Shown here: in pieces, positions 56,990 to 64,000 of the stretch
Layout of the letters: every line of letters starts with the position of its first letter
Numbering within the stretch: the first letter of the stretch is position 1
NCBI RefSeq assembly: GCF_022568795.1
Contig: NZ_JAKZHU010000001.1
Coordinates: forward strand, 2,418,001-2,482,000
Length of the DNA: 64,000 nucleotides
Direction of reading: 5' to 3'
DNA from: Arsenicicoccus dermatophilus
GTDB lineage: Bacteria > Actinomycetota > Actinomycetes > Actinomycetales > Dermatophilaceae
The notes under the pieces: model-generated
Database searches by the model: none
The model's input: the letters and a program-made list of their open reading frames with translations, nothing else
Told to the model about the DNA's origin: nothing
Program-made: the position numbers and the translations under genes

Positions 56990-58086
56990 GCAGGCGGACG
57001 TATGACGAGAGCGACGTGCGGATCCGCCCCAGCCGCAAGGGTTCCCGACCGCGCACCAAGGACCGGCCGAGCCACGACGACGCCGTCGAGGCGTTGGTCA
57101 CCGCGGTCGACCGGGGTCGTTACACCACCCTGGTCGACGAGGGTGGGCCGCAGGAGCGGGTCGTCACGGCCATGAAGGCTCGCGAGCTCGGCCGCAAGAG
57201 CGTCGTGGTCGGTGACCGCGTCGGGCTGGTGGGCGACCTGCAGGGCGGCCCGGACCACCTCGCGCGCATCGTGCGGCAGCACGAGCGTTCGTCGGTGCTG
57301 CGGCGCACGGCCGACGACACGGACCCGGTCGAGCGGGTCATCGTCGCCAACGTGGACCAGCTCGTCATCGTCACCGCCCTGGCCAATCCCGAGCCGCGCC
57401 CGCGGATGATCGACCGCTGCCTGGTGGCGGCCTACGACGCGGGCCTGGAGCCGGTGCTCGTGCTGACCAAGGCCGACCTGGTCGACCCGGCGCCCTGGGT
57501 CGAGGCCTACTCGGCCCTGGACGTGCGCTGCATCGCCACCTCGACGATCCCGGACACCGACGACCTCTCATCGCGGGCGGATGCCCCGGAGCTGGCCGCC
57601 CGGACCCGGGGTCTGGAGGAGCTTCGGGAGGCACTGACCGGGCGGGTCAGCGTCCTGGTGGGCCACAGCGGGGTCGGCAAGTCCACGCTGGTCAACCTGC
57701 TCGTCCCCGAGGCCCGGCGCACGACCGGCCACGTCAACGACGTGACCGGCCGTGGGCGACACACGTCCACCTCCGCGATCGCGCTGCGGCTGCCCGGCGA
57801 CGCCGGCTGGGTGGTGGACACGCCCGGTGTCCGCAGCTTCGGGCTGGCGTACGTGGACCTGGACCGGGTGATCCAGCACTTCCCGGACCTCGCGGCGGGG
57901 ACGCAGGAGTGTCCCCGCGGGTGCAGCCACGACGAGGTGGAGTGCGCGCTCGACGAGTGGGTGGCGGCGGGCCGCGCGGGCGTCGGCGGCGCCGCACGCC
58001 TGGACTCGTTGCGCCGCCTGCTGCGGGCCCGGGCGGGTGGCGACGACCGCCCTGACGAGCGGGGCGGCCGCGAGCTCGAGCGCTGA
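56986..58086 (+). CDS. rsgA: Ribosome biogenesis GTPase RsgA
   Basis: This 366-residue protein is the circularly permuted GTPase RsgA (YjeQ/EngC), which tests the 30S decoding site late in assembly. The order G4-G5-G1-G3 is seen: LTKAD, then [12 protein letters not shown], then DTPG. An N-terminal OB-fold and a C-terminal zinc finger ([13 protein letters not shown]) complete it. The permutation and the zinc knuckle are diagnostic. The GTG at 56986 overlaps the aroA stop (GTGA). Its basic N-terminal extension (residues 1-35) is usual in actinobacteria. Confidence 0.96.
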   Translation: MSRRTYDESDVRIRPSRKGSRPRTKDRPSHDDAVEALVTAVDRGRYTTLVDEGGPQERVVTAMKARELGRKSVVVGDRVGLVGDLQGGPDHLARIVRQHERSSVLRRTADDTDPVERVIVANVDQLVIVTALANPEPRPRMIDRCLVAAYDAGLEPVLVLTKADLVDPAPWVEAYSALDVRCIATSTIPDTDDLSSRADAPELAARTRGLEELREALTGRVSVLVGHSGVGKSTLVNLLVPEARRTTGHVNDVTGRGRHTSTSAIALRLPGDAGWVVDTPGVRSFGLAYVDLDRVIQHFPDLAAGTQECPRGCSHDEVECALDEWVAAGRAGVGGAARLDSLRRLLRARAGGDDRPDERGGRELER

Positions 58087-58172
58087 TGACGGGCTGAGCC
58101 CCTGCTGAGCGGGCGCCCACGATCGGACCTGTCCTGGCCCCCGCGAGGGCCGGCGGCCCCCACACCGGCGGG

Positions 58173-58784
58173 GTGGACCTGACCCGACGCCCCGTCGAGG
58201 ACGACCATCGGCGAGCGCGACCTGACCCGCTGGCGCACCCGTCTGGGGCAGTGGCTCGCCCGGGCGGTGACCGGGGGCCGTCACCTGGTTCACCGACATC
58301 GGTGGACCGGTGGGGATGCCGGTCCTCTCGCTCACCCTCGTGGCGATCGCCGCCCTGGCCTGGCGCTCGTGGGCGCCGGTGGCGCTGACGCTGCTGGCGG
58401 CCGCCGGTTCCCTGGCGATGACCGTGGTGGGCAAGAGCACCGTCGGGCGGGTGCGGCTGCCCCTGGCCGACGCCGTCCCGCCCTACGAGCACTCGCCGTC
58501 CTTCCCCTCCGGGCGCACCCTCAACACCACGGTGATCATCGGGGTGCTGACCTACCTGCTGCTCACGCACCCGCGCCACCACCGCTCGCGCACGACGGCC
58601 ACGGCGACCGCAGCGCTGTGGATCGTCCTGGATGGGGCTCTCGCGGGTCTTCCTGGGGCACCACTGGTCGACCGACGTGGTCAGTGGTGGGCTGCTCGGG
58701 CTGGCCTGGGTTCTCGTCCTGGTGGTCTGCCACCGCCCCTGGCTCACCCTTGTGCGTCACCACTCTCCACGCAGAGAGCAGTAA
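58173..58784 (+). pseudogene. PAP2-family phosphatase remnant with several frameshifts
   Basis: Pieces of a PAP2 lipid phosphatase are spread over three frames. A start region (GERDLTRWRTRLGQWLARAVTG) in part is in one frame, the middle (VTWFTDIGGPVGMPVLSLTL, KSTVGRVRLP, HSPSFPSGRTLN) in a second, and the end (GLSRVFLGHHWSTDVVSGGL) in a third. Frame breaks lie near 58273-58277 (a G run) and 58630-58635, and probably one near 58205. The PSGH motif reads PSGR, a lost active-site residue, while SRxxxGHHWSTD is intact. Several lesions plus a motif loss point to a decaying gene, though the base runs could also hide errors. It lies between rsgA and hisN. Confidence 0.8.
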
Positions 58785-58861
58785 TACACCTGATCGGGTG
58801 AGGGCCTTTGGCGCGTCGCGGACAATCTGGGCCACATTCAGTGACTCAGGGTTACGTTACG

Positions 58862-59644
58862 GTGGTGATCACCTATGACGACGATGTCCGACTCGCTCAC
58901 GTCCTCGCCGACTCCGTCGAGCGCGTGACGATGACGCGATTCCGGTCGGAGTCGCTCGTGGTGGACACCAAGCCCGACCTCACGCCCGTGACCGACGCGG
59001 ATCGGGACGCGGAGGAGCTCATGCGCGGCCAGCTCAAGCGCACCCGCCCCCGGGACGCCGTCCAGGGCGAGGAGTTCGGCACCACCGGGCACGGGGCCCG
59101 CCGCTGGATCATCGACCCCATCGACGGCACCAAGAACTACGTCCGGGGACTTCCCGTCTGGGCGACCCTCATCGGCCTGGTCGACGGGGACGAGCCGGTG
59201 ATGGGTCTGGTGTCCGCGCCGGCGCTCGGCCGCCGCTGGTGGGCGGCCCGGGGCACCGGCGCCTGGACGGGTCGCAACCTGTTCTCCGCCAAGCGCATCC
59301 AGGTGTCCCAGGTCTCTCGGATCGAGGACGCGTCGATGTCCTACGCGAGCCTGGGTGGCTGGCGGGAGCGGGATCGGCTGGAGGCCTTCCTCCAGCTGAT
59401 GGACGACTGCTGGCGCACCCGGGCGTATGGCGACTTCTGGTCCTACATGCTCGTCGCCGAGGGCGCCGTGGACCTGGCCGCCGAGCCCTCGCTCGCGGAG
59501 TACGACATGGCCGCCCTGGTCCCCATCGTCACCGAGGCTGGTGGGCGGTTCACCTCTCTCGACGGCTCCGCCGCTCCGTGGGGCGGCAACGCCGTGGCCA
59601 CCAACGGGCTGCTGCACGACGAGGTCCTGCGCCGCCTGGGCTGA
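58862..59644 (+). CDS. hisN: Histidinol-phosphatase, inositol monophosphatase type
   Basis: This 260-residue protein belongs to the IMPase superfamily, HisN branch (mycobacterial length 260 as I remember). Metal-binding residues are seen in VQGEEFG (Glu), IDPIDGTKNYVRG (DPIDGT motif) and EYDMAALVPI (Asp). Early residues VVDTKPDLTPVTDADR match the family start. It removes phosphate from L-histidinol phosphate in histidine synthesis. Two adjacent GTG codons (58862 and 58865) are possible starts; no strong ribosome site is seen. It follows the broken PAP2 gene; the rest of the his operon is elsewhere. Confidence 0.93.
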   Translation: MVITYDDDVRLAHVLADSVERVTMTRFRSESLVVDTKPDLTPVTDADRDAEELMRGQLKRTRPRDAVQGEEFGTTGHGARRWIIDPIDGTKNYVRGLPVWATLIGLVDGDEPVMGLVSAPALGRRWWAARGTGAWTGRNLFSAKRIQVSQVSRIEDASMSYASLGGWRERDRLEAFLQLMDDCWRTRAYGDFWSYMLVAEGAVDLAAEPSLAEYDMAALVPIVTEAGGRFTSLDGSAAPWGGNAVATNGLLHDEVLRRLG

Positions 59645-60081
59645 CCGCCCACGGCCCAGGCTCCCCGCATCCGGACGGCACCCGCACGCCGGACCACAGG
59701 TGAGGACGTCCATCCCTGATCGGGGCTGGGTCCGTGCCCGGGAGCCCCTCCCTGCTCGCGTTCCCCGCGGCCTACGCGGCCCGCCCTGGGAGCCGCAGCG
59801 TCGTCACCTGCCGTCCAGCGCTCCGGGGCCTGCCCCGCCCCGTGCCGGAGGCGTGGGGCGTCGACCGGTGAGCGCTCGCCCGAGGGAGCCCGGAGCACCT
59901 CGCCCCACGCTCCCCGGCGACCAGGTCGGTTGCCGGCGAGGCCGCCGGCTCCCCACCCCGACGCGAGCCACCCCGACGGCGTGCCGTCGGCGCCCGCCGG
60001 CCTCCCGCGATCGACGTCTCGGCAGCGGTTCTCCGACGCCCTCGGCTTTGGGCCCAGGGACCTCGTCGCGGGGGCGCGGGC
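59645..60081. other. 437-bp stretch without a recognisable gene
   Basis: No protein-like reading frame is convincing here; short open frames on both strands look random. A long-range inverted repeat pairs GCGTGGGGCG (59851-59860) with CGCCCCACGC (59901-59910). It lies between the stop codons of hisN and the M16 gene (convergent), so it may hold terminators or a structured transcript, but I see nothing definite. Confidence 0.5.
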
Positions 60082-61452
60082 TCAGCGATCGCGCACCTCG
60101 ACCTCACCGCGACCCAGCGCGGTGAGCTGCGGGGCCACCTGCGCGGCGTCGCCGACGACCACGACGGTCCAGACGCCCACCTGGGCGCGCTCGTAGGCCC
60201 GCAGGAGCGCCTGCGGCTCCAGCTCGCGGGTCTGGGTCAACATCTCGGTCACCCACGTGGGCGGCAGCCCCTCGAGGGCCAGCCCGGCGGCCTCGTCCGC
60301 GATGGCGTCGGCCGTGGCGTAGCGCCCCGGGGCGGTCATGCTCACGAAGGCGACCCCGTCGCGCACCTCGTCCGCCTCGAAGCCGGCGCGCGCGTCCTCC
60401 AGGATCGTCAGCAGCAGCTGGACCGACTCCGCCGTGGCGTCTGCGCGCACCGACCCGGACGCGAGGAGCAGCCCGTCGTGGGCGCGTGGCACGAAGGACG
60501 TGCGCATCCCGTAGGTGTAGCCCTTGTCCTCGCGCAGCACGGCGTCGACCCGGGCCTGCGGCGACCCGCCCAGGAGGAAGGACAGCACCGGGTAGGCTCC
60601 CCACCCGTGGCGGCGGTCCGGCCCCAGGCACCCGACATACAGCTCGGACTGCACCGACCCCGGCCGGTCCACCACGACGATCCTCGCGGCGTCGTCCCGG
60701 CGCACCGGCGCCTGCGGGGCGGTGGGGGCGATCCGCTGCGCCGCCCAGTCCCCGAAGAACCGCTCTACCAGATCCCGCACCACGGTGGTGGCGTCCGGGC
60801 CCAGCGGCGACAAGTCCCCCGCCACGACCAGCGTGGCGCCGAGGGGGCCGACGTGGTCGGTGTGGAAGGCGCGCACCGACTCCGCCGTGATGGCGCGGAC
60901 GCTCTGGGGAGTGCCTGCGGAGGGGCGCGACGCCCGCGCGTCGGGGTCGTAGAAGGTGCGGGCGAACTCGCGGGCCGCACGGGACCGGGGGTCGGCCGTC
61001 TCCTGCTCGATGTCCGCGAGGCGCCGTCGTCGGGCGCGCTCGATCTCGTCCTCGGGGAAGGCCGGCCGCCGCACGCACTCGGCGAAGAGCTCCATCCCCC
61101 GCTCGAGGCGGGCGACCGCGACGTCGAGGTCGAGCACCATGCCGAACTCGCTCGTCGAGGAGCCGAGCGCGATGCCGCCGTGCTCGAGCAGCTCGGCGAA
61201 CTCCTCGGCCGTGTGGTTCTGGGTGCCCTCGTCGAAGGTGCGGCTGAGGATCGCCAGCAGACCTTCCTGCTCGAGGGGCTCCAGCGCCGGGAAGGCTGGT
61301 ACGGCGAGGCGCACGCTGGCGACGTACTGGCCCGGCGTGTGGAACACCTGCAGCCTCAGACCGTTGTCGAGGACGTGCTCGCTCGGCGTCGGGAACGCCC
61401 AGGCTGCCGGCTCGCCGACCTGCGGCCTCGGCGGGATGGTGGACTGGCTCAT
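60082..61452 (-). CDS. M16-family peptidase-like protein, non-catalytic subunit
   Basis: This 456-residue protein has the paired M16 (insulinase/processing peptidase) fold: N-terminal half with NGLRLQVFHTPGQYVASVRL in part, C-terminal half with SELYVGCLGPDRRHGWGAYP. The zinc motif HxxEH is absent: the corresponding place reads LEQEGLLAILSRTF. A conserved Arg/Tyr region GYTYGMRTSF is kept, as in substrate-binding subunits. It follows its catalytic partner with a 1-bp gap (TGA G ATG), and AGGAGG precedes the start. This active/inactive pair resembles mitochondrial processing peptidase beta and alpha subunits. Substrates are unknown. Confidence 0.92.
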   Translation of the reverse strand: MSQSTIPPRPQVGEPAAWAFPTPSEHVLDNGLRLQVFHTPGQYVASVRLAVPAFPALEPLEQEGLLAILSRTFDEGTQNHTAEEFAELLEHGGIALGSSTSEFGMVLDLDVAVARLERGMELFAECVRRPAFPEDEIERARRRRLADIEQETADPRSRAAREFARTFYDPDARASRPSAGTPQSVRAITAESVRAFHTDHVGPLGATLVVAGDLSPLGPDATTVVRDLVERFFGDWAAQRIAPTAPQAPVRRDDAARIVVVDRPGSVQSELYVGCLGPDRRHGWGAYPVLSFLLGGSPQARVDAVLREDKGYTYGMRTSFVPRAHDGLLLASGSVRADATAESVQLLLTILEDARAGFEADEVRDGVAFVSMTAPGRYATADAIADEAAGLALEGLPPTWVTEMLTQTRELEPQALLRAYERAQVGVWTVVVVGDAAQVAPQLTALGRGEVEVRDR

Positions 61453-61453
61453 C

Positions 61454-62782
61454 TCAGGCCTCCTGGCTGGTGGTCGGGTCCGGCGTCCGCTGGGTGTCCT
61501 GCGCGCGTATGTCGTCCTGCCGGCGCAGGTAGGCGACGACCGCGCGGTTGCGTGGCTGCAGGTACTCCCGGGCTGCCTGCTGCACCTGCTGGGGCGTGAT
61601 GGCGGCGATCCGGTCGAGGAAGGTGTTGATGAAGGTGGCGTCCCCGTGCAGCGCGGCATGCCCGCAGATGGCATCCGCGCGCTCGGCCTGCGACGCCAGG
61701 GCGCTCAGCCAGGCCCGCTCGCTCTGGGCCAGCACGGACTCGAGCTCCACCTCGGTGGGGCCGTCCTGCGCGAGCCGCTCGAGCTCCTCGCACAGCGCCT
61801 GCTCGGCATCGGCAGCGTCCACCCCCTCGGCGACGTCCATGGTGATCAGACCCAGGCTCACCCCGTCGACCAGACCCCAGGCGAGGCCTTGCACGGAGGT
61901 GGCCAGCTGCTCACGGCGGACCAGTCGGGTGTAGGCCCGCGAGGTGGACAGTCCCGCCAGGACGTCCAAGGCGGCGCTGGCAGCGTAGAACTCGTCGGTG
62001 TCATCGACCGGGAGCCGGAAGCCGATGAAGAGTCGGTCGCTCGGCACGTCATCGCGCCGCTCGAGGCGGGCCGGCTCGGTCAGGGGCGGCAGCGCCGGCA
62101 CCGGGCCGCGAGCCGGAGCCGCGGACGCGGGGAGTCCTCCGAAGTACTTCTCCACCGCCGCGAAGCCGTCTGCCGCGGTCACGGCTCCCGAGAGGGTGAG
62201 GGTGGTGTTGTCGGGACCGTAGTACCGGTGGAAGAAGGCATGCACGTCCTCCAGGCTCGCCGCATCCAGGTCGGCCATCGAGCCGATCGTGCTGTGGTGG
62301 TACGGATGCCCCTCGGGGAACACGGTGGCGTACACGTCCGCAAGGGCGAAGCCGTACGGCTGGTTGTCGTACCGCTGCCGCTTCTCCTCCTTGACCACGT
62401 CGCGCTGGTTGTCGAGGTTCTCCTGCGTCACGGCCTCGAGCAGTCGCCCGTGCCGGTCTGCCTCCAGCCACAGCGCCAGCTCGAGAGCCCCGGTGGGAAC
62501 GGTTTCGAAGTAGTTGGTCCGATCGAACCACGTGGTCGCGTTCAGCCGGGCTCCGTGCGCCATCAGCACAGCGAAGTGCTCGCCGCCGGCGACGTTGGCG
62601 GACCCCTGGAACATGAGGTGCTCGAAGAGGTGGGCGAATCCCGTACCTCCCGCCACCTCGTGGCGGGAGCCGACACCGACCCAAAGGTTGACGGTCACCG
62701 TCGGGACGCGGTGGTCCTCGTTGACGATGACGCGCAGGCCGTTGGCCAAGGTCCGCTCGGAGATCTGATAGCTCAGGGGCAT
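61454..62782 (-). CDS. M16-family zinc peptidase, catalytic subunit
   Basis: This 442-residue protein has the inverted zinc motif HLFEH (in GTGFAHLFEHLMFQGSANV), with the distal Glu in the region NQRDVVKEEKRQRYD. The N-terminus starts LSYQISERTLANGLRVIVNE. Both M16 halves are present. No signal peptide is seen, so it probably degrades peptides in the cytosol. It is the first gene of the two-gene operon with the inactive subunit. The ATG at 62782 was used. The rRNA operon terminator lies about 50 bp upstream. Confidence 0.94.
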   Translation of the reverse strand: MPLSYQISERTLANGLRVIVNEDHRVPTVTVNLWVGVGSRHEVAGGTGFAHLFEHLMFQGSANVAGGEHFAVLMAHGARLNATTWFDRTNYFETVPTGALELALWLEADRHGRLLEAVTQENLDNQRDVVKEEKRQRYDNQPYGFALADVYATVFPEGHPYHHSTIGSMADLDAASLEDVHAFFHRYYGPDNTTLTLSGAVTAADGFAAVEKYFGGLPASAAPARGPVPALPPLTEPARLERRDDVPSDRLFIGFRLPVDDTDEFYAASAALDVLAGLSTSRAYTRLVRREQLATSVQGLAWGLVDGVSLGLITMDVAEGVDAADAEQALCEELERLAQDGPTEVELESVLAQSERAWLSALASQAERADAICGHAALHGDATFINTFLDRIAAITPQQVQQAAREYLQPRNRAVVAYLRRQDDIRAQDTQRTPDPTTSQEA

Positions 62783-62832
62783 AGGAGAACCCTAGGGCAC
62801 GAAGCCTTCAGCGAGCCATGGGTCCAGAAATG

Positions 62833-62867
62833 CGTGTAGCCCCCAACCTGTGGTTGGGGGCTACACG
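62833..62867 (-). terminator. rRNA operon terminator
   Basis: CGTGTAGCCCCCAACC (62833-62848) and GGTTGGGGGCTACACG (62852-62867) form a perfect 16-bp stem with a 3-base loop, just after the 5S gene in its direction. Confidence 0.85.
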
Positions 62868-62878
62868 TGAATGATTGT

Positions 62879-62995
62879 CCGGCGGCGTCCTACTCTCCCA
62901 CACCGTCACCAGTGCAGTACCATCGGCGCTGTAAGGCTTAGCTTCCGGGTTCGGAATGAGACCGGGCGTTTCCCTTACGCTATGACCGCCGTAAC
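62879..62995 (-). rRNA. rrf: 5S ribosomal RNA
   Basis: The minus strand starts GTTACGGCGGTCATAGCG and ends with GGACGCCGCCGGACA, complementary ends that close helix I of 5S rRNA. The middle has CCGAACCCGGAAGCTAAG, a conserved 5S segment. Length about 117 nt. It follows the 23S gene with a spacer of some 70 nt, the usual order 23S-5S. End positions may be off by a few bases. Confidence 0.95.
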
Positions 62996-63065
62996 TCTAT
63001 CGACTTGTCAACAAACCAGGAAGGTTTGTGTGTCGGGAGCTACACAGTGGACGCGAGCAATCTTC

Positions 63066-64000
<935 letters not shown>

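Overview
The window is a 64 kb piece of a very GC-rich actinobacterial chromosome. The markers are two WhiB regulators, the MtrA-MtrB-LpqB system, a SigH/RsrA-type redox sigma/anti-sigma pair, coenzyme F420 genes, a nickel superoxide dismutase, the 24-residue ribosomal protein bL37 and an actinobacterial-type 2-oxoglutarate decarboxylase/dehydrogenase. Gene content and protein style suggest Micrococcales, perhaps the Intrasporangiaceae/Ornithinimicrobiaceae/Dermatophilaceae group. Family level is inference. I see no insertion sequence, prophage, CRISPR array or tRNA. This is core chromosome, and gene order repeatedly matches blocks of the Mycobacterium tuberculosis Rv3219-Rv3262 region (from memory).

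Layout. 0.2-7.1 kb: whiB1, the histidine kinase pdtaS and a giant NAD-glutamate dehydrogenase. 7.4-11.5 kb: a pair of small unknown genes, a DUF6912 protein, a WS/DGAT acyltransferase and a polyprenyl-phosphate sugar transferase. 11.7-16.2 kb: a Ssd/CpaE-like ATPase with a CpaB/SAF protein, a BldC-like regulator, an LSm-like repeat protein, a LysM protein and a DUF6459 protein. 16.3-28.8 kb: secA, a YcaQ-like protein, a LuxR response regulator, then the leftward run mtrA-mtrB-lpqB-comF-hpf, and ahcY upstream. 28.9-38.3 kb: envelope sugar and glycan genes (SIS isomerase, Trm112-like protein, manB, DUF3499, Rv3259-like, DUF5719, a giant membrane glycosyltransferase) ending at whiB2. 38.6-43.2 kb: fbiA-fbiB and two CNNM/CorC transporters. 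43.4-48.9 kb: kgd, DUF6104, a GDSL hydrolase and a cytochrome b5-like lipoprotein. 49.0-53.4 kb: a quinone oxidoreductase, sodX-sodN, bL37 and a double esterase. 53.5-59.6 kb: rsrA, sigH, an SRAP protein, aroA, rsgA, a broken PAP2 gene and hisN. 60.1-62.8 kb: an M16 peptidase pair. 62.8-64 kb: 5S rRNA and the 3' part of 23S rRNA, both leftward.

How it works together. Much of the window serves envelope growth and its control: MtrAB-LpqB, ManB/SIS isomerase feeding mannose sugars, the glycosyltransferase, the LysM protein, the CpaB/Ssd pair and SecA. A second theme is redox and oxidative stress: WhiB1, SigH/RsrA, Ni-SOD, F420 synthesis and the b5 lipoprotein. Many genes overlap by 4 bp (ATGA or GTGA), so translational coupling is common.

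Three genes carry frameshifts (DUF5719 near 33.5 kb, one CNNM near 42.0 kb, PAP2 near 58.2-58.6 kb). The first two look like single missing bases. PAP2 has several lesions plus a lost motif residue and looks like a real pseudogene. The most interesting unexplained signals are an over-represented heptamer GTATGCC/GGCATAC kept in different reading frames even at the cost of rare codons, a fbiA leader with mutually exclusive pairings, a SigR-type promoter in front of sigH with an N-terminally extended start, an FbiB without its usual C-terminal domain, and a protein made of two complete esterase domains.
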